From Gp6-AA40 sp963742105 (GTDB taxonomy: Bacteria; Acidobacteriota; Vicinamibacteria; Vicinamibacterales; UBA2999), in the NCBI GenBank assembly GCA_963742105.1, contig CAVUKN010000003.1, positions 1-64,000 on the forward strand: a stretch of 64,000 nt of DNA, in the 5' to 3' direction. A model generated the notes under the pieces. The model was not told where the DNA came from. It ran no database searches and saw only the letters and a list, made by a program, of their open reading frames with translations. The first letter of the stretch is position 1; the number at the start of each line of letters is the position of its first letter. This document shows, piece by piece, positions 44,282 to 53,256 of the stretch. Made by a program: the position numbers and the translations under genes.

Positions 44282-45661
44282 TTAGAGCGGAATGGGCAGC
44301 ACCTCAGGAGGACCCAGTTCGAGAGCCGCCAGCGACTCGCCGATCGCGGCGTGATCGCCGACCACGAGTGTCGTGAGGCGAGACGGATCCAGGTATCGCG
44401 ACGCCGCGGACACGACCTCCTCGGCGGTCACGGTGTTCGCTTTCGGGATGAACTCGGCAAAATACGAGTCCGGGAGGCCGTAGAGCGACAATTGGGCGAC
44501 GGCGCGCGCCACCTGCTGCGCCGTTTCGAAGTTGCGCGGATAGCCTCGCGTCAGCGAGGCCTTGGCGAGCGCAAGCTCATCGTCAGTCGGCGGTCGCGAC
44601 CCCCGCATCGCGGCGATCTCCACCAGCGAGTCGCGAATCGCATCGGCCGTCGCAGCCGTGTGAACGCTGGCCTGCAGCGAGAACGGCGACGACCCTTTGT
44701 GCCAGTCGAACCCGGTGCGCGCACCGTAGGTATAGCCCTTCTCCTCGCGCAGCTTCAGGTTGACGCGGCTGACGAACTGGCCGCCGAGGATGGCGTTCAT
44801 CACCAGCAGGGCCGGGTAATCGGGGGTGTCGCGCCGGGCCGACAGATGCCCGATACGCAGTTCCGACTGTGCGGCCGCCTCGCGGGCGATGACAGCCAGC
44901 CGCGGCGACGCTCTGTCGATCGTCATCGCATCGGGCCGCGTCATCGCGGCGTCGAGCGTGGCTGGAGAAGCTGGAGTCCACGATTCGAAGGGACGCGAGG
45001 CGATGGCAATGAGTTCGCCGGCGTCCATTGAACCGGTGACAACGAGCGTCGCCGATGCAGGCTGATACCGGGCGCGGTGCATGTCCGCGACGTCTGACAG
45101 GCGAAGCCGTCGGAGCGAATCCTCACTGCCAATGGAAAGGTGCCCGTACGGGTGGTTGCCGTACAACAGGCTCAGGAAGGCGCGCTCGGCGACCGCCGGC
45201 GCCAGATCCTTGAGCTGGCGAAGGCGATCCACGCGCAACTGCCGCACCCGCTCGAAATCGGACTCGCGCATCGACGGTGTGGTCACCAGCCGTGCCAGCA
45301 GTGAGGCGCCGCGGTCGGCAAAGCGCGTCAGCGTCGTCAGGGCGAACGTCGTGGCGTCAGCACCGACGTCCAGGTCGTACTCGGCGCCGATGCGCGCGAG
45401 CGCATCCGACACGTCGATCGCGCTCAGCGAGCCGGTACCCTCGTCGACCATGTCGGCGACGATGGCTGCCAGTCCTTCCTGGCCGGCGGCATCGGAGCCC
45501 GATCCGCCGGTCATCTGCAGGACGAACGTGATCACCGGCACGCTGCGGTGCTCGACGGCGCGCACGCGAAGGCCGTTCGGCAGCGTGTGATGCACGATTG
45601 CAGGGAACGCGAAGTTCGGGTCAGGCCCGACCGCCGGCAGCTGCGAACGATCGACCGGCAT
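44282..45661 (-). CDS. M16 family peptidase-like protein, non-catalytic partner
   Basis: About 459 aa in the M16B (pitrilysin/processing peptidase) fold. The zinc motif HxxEH is absent: the aligned segment reads GLAAIVADMVDEGTG. The C-terminal half keeps the family pattern, including LREEKGYTYGA. In two-gene M16 systems the inactive subunit completes the chamber of the active one encoded upstream. The ATG at 45661 overlaps the TGA of that gene by one base. Confidence 0.85.
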   Translation of the reverse strand: MPVDRSQLPAVGPDPNFAFPAIVHHTLPNGLRVRAVEHRSVPVITFVLQMTGGSGSDAAGQEGLAAIVADMVDEGTGSLSAIDVSDALARIGAEYDLDVGADATTFALTTLTRFADRGASLLARLVTTPSMRESDFERVRQLRVDRLRQLKDLAPAVAERAFLSLLYGNHPYGHLSIGSEDSLRRLRLSDVADMHRARYQPASATLVVTGSMDAGELIAIASRPFESWTPASPATLDAAMTRPDAMTIDRASPRLAVIAREAAAQSELRIGHLSARRDTPDYPALLVMNAILGGQFVSRVNLKLREEKGYTYGARTGFDWHKGSSPFSLQASVHTAATADAIRDSLVEIAAMRGSRPPTDDELALAKASLTRGYPRNFETAQQVARAVAQLSLYGLPDSYFAEFIPKANTVTAEEVVSAASRYLDPSRLTTLVVGDHAAIGESLAALELGPPEVLPIPL

Positions 45662-46974
45662 CACGATACCGACACCGCTTCGGAACCGGCGAGCGCGAGC
45701 ATCTGCTGGCCGCGCGGAACGATGCTCAACACCGCGCGCCGGTCGAACCGCAGGTGCGTGGCCGCAGCAGCGCGAACCGTTTCCGCTGTCGCCGCCTGGT
45801 AGCGAGCGAGGTCCTCGGTGAAGTAGCCGGGATTCCCGCGCAGCACGTTGTAGGCGTTCAACTGATCGGATTTGCCACCGAACCCCCCGACCGTTTGCAG
45901 CCGATACAGGAAGTGCGCCTCGGCCTGCGCCTCAGCCCGTTCCATCTCCTCAGGCGTTGGCCCCTTGTCGAGCAGTTCCTGGATTGTCCGATCGATCTCA
46001 CCGGCGAGTTCGACGAGCGTCCGTCCGGGAGCGGCAGTCGCCACCAGCAAAAAGAATCCGCCGAGTTCGCGAGAGCTCTGGTAGCCGGACACGTCTACGG
46101 CAATTCGTTGTTCGTACACCAGCGACCTGTAGAGCCGCGAGGTCTTGCCGTTGCCGAGCAGGTCGCCGACAAGATCCATCTCGGCGTCGCCGGCAGCAAA
46201 CATGGCCGGCGAGTGCCACGCCATGTACAGCCGCGGCAGCTCGACGCGATCCTCGAGCACGAGACGTTTTTCCCGCGTCAGCGTGGCGTCGGCGCGGACA
46301 GTCGCCGGCTTCACGCCGGCCGTCAGTTCGCCGAAGTAACGCCCGGCCAGGTCGAACGCACGCTCCGTCTCGATGTCTCCGGCCAGCACCAGCGACGCGT
46401 TGGCCGGATGGTAGTAGGTGCGGAAGAACTCGCGGACGTCCTCGAACTCCATTTGCCGGATGTCTTCGGCAGCTCCGATGGTCATCCAGTGGTACGGATG
46501 ATCGGACGGGTAGAGCGCCGCCAGCAGCGCCATCAAGGCGAAGCCGTAGGGGCGGTTCTCATAATTCTGGCGGCGTTCGTTGAGGACGACGTCACGCTGG
46601 GTTTCGAACCGTTCACGCGTCAGCGCCGGCAGCAGGTAGCCCATGCGATCCGATTCCATCCACAGCGCGAGGTCGAGAGCGCTCGTGGGCACCACTTCCC
46701 AGTAGTTCGTGCGATCGGTGTTGGTCGACCCGTTGAGCAGGGCGCCGGCGTGCTGGAGCGGCGGAAAGAAACCAGCATTGTGATGTTCTGAGCCCTCGAA
46801 CATCAGGTGCTCGAAGAGGTGCGCGAAACCGGTCCGGCCCGGCCGCTCGTTTTTCGACCCGACGTGATACCAGACATTCACCGCGACGACCGGGACGTGA
46901 TGGTCCTCGTGCACGATGACATCCAGCCCGTTCGGCAGCGTCCGTTTGCTGTACGGGAGCTCGATGCGCGTCAC
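45661..46974 (-). CDS. M16 family zinc metallopeptidase, catalytic partner
   Basis: 437 aa with the inverted zinc motif in FAHLFEHLMFEGS (HxxEH) and the third ligand Glu in VVLNERRQNYENRPYG. No signal peptide is apparent, so it may act in the cytoplasm on peptides. It forms a tight operon with mrp upstream and the inactive M16 partner downstream. GTG start at 46974 overlaps the mrp stop. Confidence 0.88.
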   Translation of the reverse strand: MTRIELPYSKRTLPNGLDVIVHEDHHVPVVAVNVWYHVGSKNERPGRTGFAHLFEHLMFEGSEHHNAGFFPPLQHAGALLNGSTNTDRTNYWEVVPTSALDLALWMESDRMGYLLPALTRERFETQRDVVLNERRQNYENRPYGFALMALLAALYPSDHPYHWMTIGAAEDIRQMEFEDVREFFRTYYHPANASLVLAGDIETERAFDLAGRYFGELTAGVKPATVRADATLTREKRLVLEDRVELPRLYMAWHSPAMFAAGDAEMDLVGDLLGNGKTSRLYRSLVYEQRIAVDVSGYQSSRELGGFFLLVATAAPGRTLVELAGEIDRTIQELLDKGPTPEEMERAEAQAEAHFLYRLQTVGGFGGKSDQLNAYNVLRGNPGYFTEDLARYQAATAETVRAAAATHLRFDRRAVLSIVPRGQQMLALAGSEAVSVS

Positions 46975-48071
46975 TAGCGTACCGGGATGAGCGGAATCTT
47001 GCCCTTGTTCGCGTCGATCGCTTTCTGCGCCGCGATCGACACCTGCGCCGCCATCCGTTCGGCAACGGTCAGGAACGCGCGCGCCGCCGCCGACGCCGGC
47101 TCCGCAACAACCAGCGGCACGCCCATGTCGCTGCCCTCGCGGATCGGCTGATAGATGGGAAGCCGGCCGAGAAAGGGAACGCCCATGTCAGTCGCCAGCC
47201 CTTCACCACCGCCGTGCCCGAAGATGTCCGATTCGTGGTGGCAATTCGGGCACGAGTAGTAGCTCATGTTCTCGACCACGCCGAGCGTCGGGATGCTCAA
47301 CTTCTGGTACATCCGGACGGCGCGACGACTATCGGCAATCGACACCTGTTGCGGTGTCGTGACGACGATCGATCCGACCACCGGCACGGTCTGGCTCAGG
47401 CTCAACGCGACGTCGCCGGTACCTGGCGGCATGTCGATGATCAGGTAATCGAGATCCTTCCAGGCGACCTCCTTGAAGAACTGCTGGATGGCCTGGTGAA
47501 GCATCGGGCCGCGCCAGATGATCGGCGCATCGTCGTTGGTCAGAAAGCCGATCGAGATCACCTGGAGGCCGTACTTCTCGGCCGGGATGATCTGCCGCTG
47601 CTCGTTGGTCGTGAGCTGCGTCGAGAGACCGAGCATGATCGGGACATTCGGTCCGTAGATGTCACCGTCGAGAATGCCGACCCGGCTGCCGCATCGGGCG
47701 AGCGACACGGCGAGGTTCACCGCGACTGTTGTCTTGCCGACACCACCCTTGCCCGCGCCGACGGCGATCACGTTCTTCACACCCGGCAGCGGAGGGCGAC
47801 CGGTCTCGGGTTGACTGGCAGATCGCACTCGCGCGGTCATCTGCACGTCCACGGTGCCGACGCCGAGCGCGCGAACGGCGGCGATCGCCTGATCGCGCAT
47901 CTGGTCTTTGACGGGACAGGCAGGCGTGGTCAATTCGATCGTGAAAGACGCGCGGCCGTCGGCGACGGCAAGGTCCTTCACGAAACCGAGCGAGACGATG
48001 TCGCGACGGAGATCTGGATCGTTCACCGCGCGCAGCGCATTCAGCACGGCGTCGCGATCGGGGAGTGGCAT
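46974..48071 (-). CDS. mrp: Mrp/NBP35-type P-loop ATPase, iron-sulfur carrier
   Basis: A DUF59 (MIP18-like) N-terminus (LRAVNDPDLRRDIVSLGFVKDL) is followed by the P-loop GAGKGGVGKTTVAVNLA, DGDIYGPNVPIM, and the cluster-binding CPNCHH. It assembles or transfers Fe-S clusters. ATG at 48071; a GTG at 48080 is in frame. First gene of the mrp-M16-M16 operon. Confidence 0.9.
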   Translation of the reverse strand: MPLPDRDAVLNALRAVNDPDLRRDIVSLGFVKDLAVADGRASFTIELTTPACPVKDQMRDQAIAAVRALGVGTVDVQMTARVRSASQPETGRPPLPGVKNVIAVGAGKGGVGKTTVAVNLAVSLARCGSRVGILDGDIYGPNVPIMLGLSTQLTTNEQRQIIPAEKYGLQVISIGFLTNDDAPIIWRGPMLHQAIQQFFKEVAWKDLDYLIIDMPPGTGDVALSLSQTVPVVGSIVVTTPQQVSIADSRRAVRMYQKLSIPTLGVVENMSYYSCPNCHHESDIFGHGGGEGLATDMGVPFLGRLPIYQPIREGSDMGVPLVVAEPASAAARAFLTVAERMAAQVSIAAQKAIDANKGKIPLIPVR

Positions 48072-48082
48072 ATCCACCAATT

Positions 48083-48130
48083 TTACTGGTTCACAGGTTC
48101 CAGGGTTCCAGGTTCCTGGGTTCGGTGGTT
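48083..48130. repeat. GGTTCCAGG word array
   Basis: CAGGTTCCAGGGTTCCAGG words repeat upstream of mrp, between it and the small membrane gene. TTCCAGG and its complement CCTGG-type ends allow a short hairpin. Confidence 0.6.
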
Positions 48131-48135
48131 CTGAC

Positions 48136-48516
48136 CTATGAACGGGCTTCGAAGAGGTGACGCCCGTCGTTGGTCAGGAGTGCCCACAGGGCATAACCGC
48201 CGAGCGCGGTGCCGAACGGGAGGACGAGCAGGTTGCTCAACGCCAGTGCCAGCATGAGCATGCGGCCGGCGGGCTTGCGCTGCTTCACCCACTTGGCCGC
48301 GAGCAGGTGGAGTGCTCCCCAGATGACGGCGAAGATTCCCAGGACGGCAAAGGCTGCCGCGGTCAGACCGGCCGCAAGTCCGACGGATGCACCCACGGGA
48401 TCGAGCAGTTCCGCCATCGCGCCGCCGGCAAGGAGCAACAGCGAAGCTCCCGCCAGCATCACCAGCGCACCCCACAGGGCAGCCAGCATGCCGAGCAGGT
48501 CGACGTGTCGTTCCAC
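48136..48516 (-). CDS. Small integral membrane protein (126 aa)
   Basis: Three hydrophobic segments: LAALWGALVMLAGASLLLLAGG, LAAGLTAAAFAVLGIFAVIWGALHL and MLALALSNLLVLPFGTALGGYALWAL, with a basic loop (AKWVKQRKPAGR). No family recognised. The GTG start at 48516 directly follows the stop of the Zn-finger gene upstream, so the two are co-translated. Confidence 0.6.
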   Translation of the reverse strand: MERHVDLLGMLAALWGALVMLAGASLLLLAGGAMAELLDPVGASVGLAAGLTAAAFAVLGIFAVIWGALHLLAAKWVKQRKPAGRMLMLALALSNLLVLPFGTALGGYALWALLTNDGRHLFEARS

Positions 48517-48972
48517 TCAGCTGATACGAACGTGCAACTCGATCCGGGTGGACGGGTTGTGACGCGGGGTCACCGTGAAATGAAAACGCGCGCCGTCGGA
48601 GACTCCCGGCGGCAAGGTCACCTGCAGCTGGTGTCCGAACAGCTCGGTACCCGTGCCGTGACATCGCACACACGGTTCGGTCCAGCTCTCGCCGCGGCCG
48701 CCGCACCCTGTGCAGGTGCACCGAACCGGCACCTCGAGCGGCAGCGTGGCACCCTCGCACGCCTCCCGCGGCGTCACCTCGATGGTGGCGCGCAAGGCTT
48801 CGGAACGCTCGCTGGTCAGGAAGCTGCTGCGGACGCGATCGATGGCAGGGGCAACCGACGGGAAGTCGACGACCACTTCGTCGGCGAAGCAGTCAGCATC
48901 GCCGCGAGCGTCGTCACCCGCCATCACCGCGATTCGATCGCTCCCGAACGGCCTGAAGGTGTTCCCGTGCAT
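48517..48972 (-). CDS. DnaJ-like zinc-finger protein without a J domain
   Basis: 151 aa. The C-terminal half has CTGCGGRGESWTEPCVRCHGTG, a half DnaJ central zinc finger (CxxCxGxG twice), followed by HQLQVTLPPGVSDGARFHFTV, the start of a DnaJ C-terminal substrate-binding domain. No HPD-bearing J domain is present; the N-terminal ~55 residues are unlike it. It may be a stand-alone client-binding module paired with the membrane protein encoded downstream. Confidence 0.6.
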   Translation of the reverse strand: MHGNTFRPFGSDRIAVMAGDDARGDADCFADEVVVDFPSVAPAIDRVRSSFLTSERSEALRATIEVTPREACEGATLPLEVPVRCTCTGCGGRGESWTEPCVRCHGTGTELFGHQLQVTLPPGVSDGARFHFTVTPRHNPSTRIELHVRIS

Positions 48973-49193
48973 CGGCTGTCGTTACGATAGGGATCGATCT
49001 GGGAGAAGTCAATGGCTGCCGCCATCAATTGGCGAGTGCACGCGAGTGCAGGTCGCCGCTCCCGGCGGTACGGATCGCGGCCCAGGCGCACCGCCGCTGG
49101 CACTCCTTCGATCTGCGGTGGGCGTGCCCGGGTGCGGTTACGATTTCGAGGACGGTGAAGGCTGGGACAACTGAGGGCGGGATGACGCGCCGA

Positions 49194-49439
49194 TCAGCGC
49201 GCGCCGAGCGTCAGCAGAAGTTCCTTGCGAACCGCGTCGTCGACCTCGTCGAAATTCAACGCCGTCTCGCACTCATCGCACAACACTTCCAGTACGGCCG
49301 GCCGCCCTTCTTCGGAAACCTCGACACGCGAGTCCTCGAAGTGCACCACGTGCATCTGGAGAGTCTTCACAAGAAAATTCTGGTCGTTCCCACAGCTGGG
49401 ACAGGTCAGCGCCACGCGCGTCTCCTCTTTCGTCGTCAC
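49194..49439 (-). CDS. Small Zn-ribbon protein (81 aa)
   Basis: Two CxxC pairs (LTCPSCGNDQNF and VLCDECETALNF) make a zinc ribbon. The remainder is acidic (HFEDSRVEVSEEG). No family name. The 220 bp between it and the DnaJ-like gene holds no recognisable feature. Confidence 0.6.
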   Translation of the reverse strand: MTTKEETRVALTCPSCGNDQNFLVKTLQMHVVHFEDSRVEVSEEGRPAVLEVLCDECETALNFDEVDDAVRKELLLTLGAR

Positions 49440-49543
49440 TACGTGCTCCTAAAGAATTGATTCTAGGGGACCCTTGGGGGCGGCGCAACGCAGAATTGCG
49501 CGAAATCAAAGCTGAACCGCGCAGATCCCGTGGGTTCTGCGGC

Positions 49544-49783
49544 TCAGACCAGTGGTTCTCCCGTATCGGCAACCATCGACTCAGGAACCCCCAGCCTGGT
49601 CACATGTCCCGTGCGATGACGGGAAAACACGCAGTGGGGCCCCTTGGCTTCAACGAACTCGACCTCGACGACGGTCGGCCGCGCCTGATAGACGCCCGCC
49701 ACGCAGCCGCACGGCAGCGTCTCGAGGGCGAGCAGCGTCATGGCGGCAGCGCGTTGATTCTTTCCCGGCGTTGAAATCGTCAT
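49544..49783 (-). CDS. Hypothetical protein (79 aa)
   Basis: From the ATG at 49783: MTISTPGKNQRAAAMTLLAL, then CGCVAGVYQARPTVVEVEFVEAKGPHC. A Cys-Gly-Cys and a later Cys/His could bind metal. No family recognised. It precedes the AddAB-like genes but faces the same way and lies downstream of them. Confidence 0.4.
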   Translation of the reverse strand: MTISTPGKNQRAAAMTLLALETLPCGCVAGVYQARPTVVEVEFVEAKGPHCVFSRHRTGHVTRLGVPESMVADTGEPLV

Positions 49784-49853
49784 GTAGCGAATTAGACTGC
49801 CGAAGCGATGCGTTGGTTTCCAACGCACCCGCCAGGACGACCCCATCATATGT

Positions 49854-52800
49854 TCAATTGATGGCGTCCCCGAGATAAATCACGCGTAAATCGACGCGAC
49901 GTCCGGGATGCACGGCCTGCATGGCTTTTCCATACAAGTCGACCTGAAAGGCGTGTTCGGGGCGCTCGCGGCCGGTCTTGAATTCGAGCACCACGATCGC
50001 GTCCTCCTTCACCACCAGGCAGTCGATGGTGCCCCGCACGATCCGGCCGTCGAGCCGCAGCGTGAACGGAACTTCATGAAGCGCGGTGCCGCCGTGATAC
50101 AGGTCGCGCACATCCGCCATCGAGCAGAGGGCGCGAAACGCATTCGCCGCCTGAGCGCACACCGTGGCGCTCTCCGGAATATCGACGATTTCGCCCGGCT
50201 CCAGCAGGTCCACGGCAGCCGCATCGACATCGGCGGTCGAATCGAGTCCGAACCGGCGCACCAGGCGATGCACGAGCGTGCCCAGCAGCCGGTTCGAGTG
50301 GTGGCCTGGGCGTGAAACGGCCGGCAGCGTGTCCGTTTCGGCGATCGCAGTGGCAACCGACATACGCCGAACGTTGGGATCGTCCACCGGCTCGAAGTCG
50401 GAGACCACACCCTCCAGGATGCCCTTCGCCGGAGCCTTCGGCGCAGGCGGGACGACGTCCGCCGGGGTGTTGTCATCATGGCCAGTCACGGGCAGGGTGT
50501 GCGAGCGCCAGCGGACCGGTTGTCCTGGACTGTGCCGCCGCCGCATTGATCGCTTCCAGCAGGCTTCCGGGCAGGACTTCGGCGAGGCTGCCGCGGCCCG
50601 GCTGTATCTTCCCGTCTTTGAGGACGCTGCCCAGGTAGAGTCGATCCCGCGCCCGCGTGAGCGCTACGTAGAGCAGACGCTTCGTCTCCTCACGATCGCG
50701 GGAACGGTCGTCGTCGTCAGCCTCGGACTGATAGTCCCCGACGGCCACTGAAGGGGCCTCGCTGGCGGGATCCGCGGCGACGCGAATCGGGTCCCGCCAG
50801 TTGCCGGTACCCCGGGCCAGGTTGACCACGAACACCACCGGAAACTCCAGTCCCTTGGCCGCGTGAACGGTCATGAGATTGACCGCGTCCAGCGCGTCGA
50901 TGGCGGCATTCGCCTCGTCGCCAACCGCCAGTCGATCCAGGTGGGCGACGATGCGGGCCAGCGTGGCGTAGCCACGATTCTGGATTCGGCGGATCAAGGC
51001 GCGAATCTTCTTCAGGTTTTCACGCGCCTGCTCGAATCGCGGGCCGGCCATGTGCGCGGCATAACGGGCGTCGACGAGGACGTAATCGAGCAGTTCGGCC
51101 GGCGGCAACTGGTCCACGAGATCACGCCAGCGCCGCGTGCTCGCCCGCGCCGCGTCGAACGCGACGCGATCGCCAGACTCGAGTCTCGCATCGGCTGGCG
51201 GCTCGAACGACTGCAGCGCATCGGCGATGCGGGGAGCCAGCAGGCGGAGACCGGGATCGGAGAGAGCGACGAAGCGTGAGCGCAGAAACGCGGCCGCGCG
51301 AAGGTTCGACTGCGGCTCGGCGAGATACCAGAGCAGTGCCGTCACGTCCTTGATCTCGTCGGCATCGAAGAACCCGAGACCTTTGTAGACGTACGAAGCG
51401 ATCCCGCGAACGTCGAGGGCTGCTTCGTACTCGCGATGACTTTCGCGCGTGCGAAACAGGATTGCGATATCGCCGGCCCGGATGGCGCGCGCCACTCCGG
51501 TGTCCCGATCCCGCACGGTCGCCCGTGCGGCCAGCAGAGCCGCGATCTCGGTTGCCGCGCAAGAGGCGCACTCTTCCGGCGAGTCTCCCAGGAGCACGCC
51601 CACGCTGCGCTCGCGGTCCGGCAACGCGCCGTCGATCGGGAAGCGATCCTGCTCGTCGTAGCGGAACGCATCCGGCCGGCTGGCCTTGTCGATGTCGGCG
51701 CACACGTCGTTGACGAAGCCGAGCAGCGATGGAACCGATCGAAAGCTGCGCGAGATCGACCGCCGGACGTCTCCGTCGGGCCGGAGCATCTCCAGATGCC
51801 GCGCCGCATCCTGCAGAACGGACACGTCGGCATCACGGAAGCTGTAGATCGACTGCTTGCGGTCGCCGACGATGAAGATCGACGGCGGGAGGGGTCCCGA
51901 ATGCGCGAGGCCGGCGCCGGCGCCCCATGCCTCGATCAACAGCGACACCAACTCCCACTGCGCGCGGCTGGTGTCCTGAAACTCGTCCACCAGGACGTGG
52001 TGATAGCGCGATTCGAGCCGGTAGCGACTCTGCGCGAACTCTTCCATCCGCCGCAGCAACTCGAGGGTCCGGAGCAGGACGTCGGAAAAATCAAGAACCG
52101 CGTGCGATTCGAGCGTGCGTCGGTATTCGCTTTCAGCCACGCGGTACATCCGCAGCACGCCTCGCGATACGAGGACGTTCAGGTCTCGGCGGTACCGCTT
52201 CTGAGCCTCGAGAAATGCGGCGGCGAATCCGAGCACCAGCTCCCGGTGCGTCTGATAATGCGCGTCGATGGTGAAGTCGGCCTTGGTGTAGGAAAGGCGG
52301 CTGCGGACCTTGCCATCCTGGGTCAGAAAGTGCTCGCGGGCTCGCGCGAAGGCGGCTTGGACGAGCGCAGGATCGACACTGCGCTGACTTGCCTCCGAGG
52401 CGCCGACGACAGCTCCGTCCAGGCGATCGTCACCGGCCTGGCCGGCCATGTCGTGTGTCAGCGCGGTTTGCAGTGCCTGCAGGTGCCGAACCAGCAGCAG
52501 AAAGGCCGGGTGCGGTGGACCCGAGTCGACGAAGGCGTCAATCCCTCCGGGCATGGCGTCGAACACGCCGAGCAATCCGGCCGCTCCGCCGCTCGCGGCA
52601 CGTGCCACCGTCAGATCGCGCGGCCCGTTGGCGAGGTACTTCATCAACGCGGCGGGTGCGACGATACGGCGGTTCAGCAGGGCCGCAAGTCCTTTGCGGG
52701 CCCGACGGTCCCCGAGCTGTGCAAACACGAGCGCGACCTGCTCATCGTCGCGCGCCACGGCGCGACAGATTCGCAGCGCGCGGTCCAGCGATTCGTCGAT

Positions 52801-53256
52801 CAGGCGCGGCACCTCGGTGTCGTCCGCCATCGAGAAGCCGGGATCCAGATCGGCTTCGAGCGGGAACTCTCGTAGCAACGACAGGCAGAACGCGTCGATA
52901 GTGCTGATGGCGATGTCGCCGATGCGGTCGCGCAGTTCCCGCCAGCGCGACGGTGCGATTTCTCCGCGGGTGGCGGCGGTGGTCAGGCTGGCGAGGATGC
53001 GCTCGCGCATCTCCGCCGCAGCCTTACGCGTGAACGTGATGGCCAGGATATTCGCGGGATCGACGCCGGCGCGCAGGAGGTTGACGTAGCGATCGACGAG
53101 AACTCGGGTCTTTCCGGTACCGGCCGATGCTTCCAGTGCCACGTTGAACCGTGGATCGACCGCGCGACTTCGCCCTTCCCGATCCCGCGCGTCGAGACGC
53201 GACTCGAGCGACGCCTCGGGGTCGTCGAATGGGAGCCGGAGATTACTCCTGGTCAA
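49854..53256 (-). CDS. addA: AddA-like UvrD-type helicase/nuclease, frameshifted
   Basis: About 1130 aa when repaired. Helicase motifs: ASAGTGKTRVLVDRY (Walker A, residues ~41-50), TFTRKAAAEM, VLVDEFQDTSRAQ (motif II), GDRKQSIYSFRDAD, VNLMTVHAAKGLEFPVVFV and RLLYVALTRARDRL. After EAINAAAAQ a one-base shift near 50540, in a GCC-repeat run, moves to the frame with the C-terminal PD-(D/E)XK nuclease (LVHRLVRRFG, TIDCLVVKEDAIVVLEFKTG). With the AddB-like neighbour it forms a two-subunit double-strand-break resection enzyme. TTG start at 53256 overlaps the addB stop by 14 bp. Confidence 0.85.
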
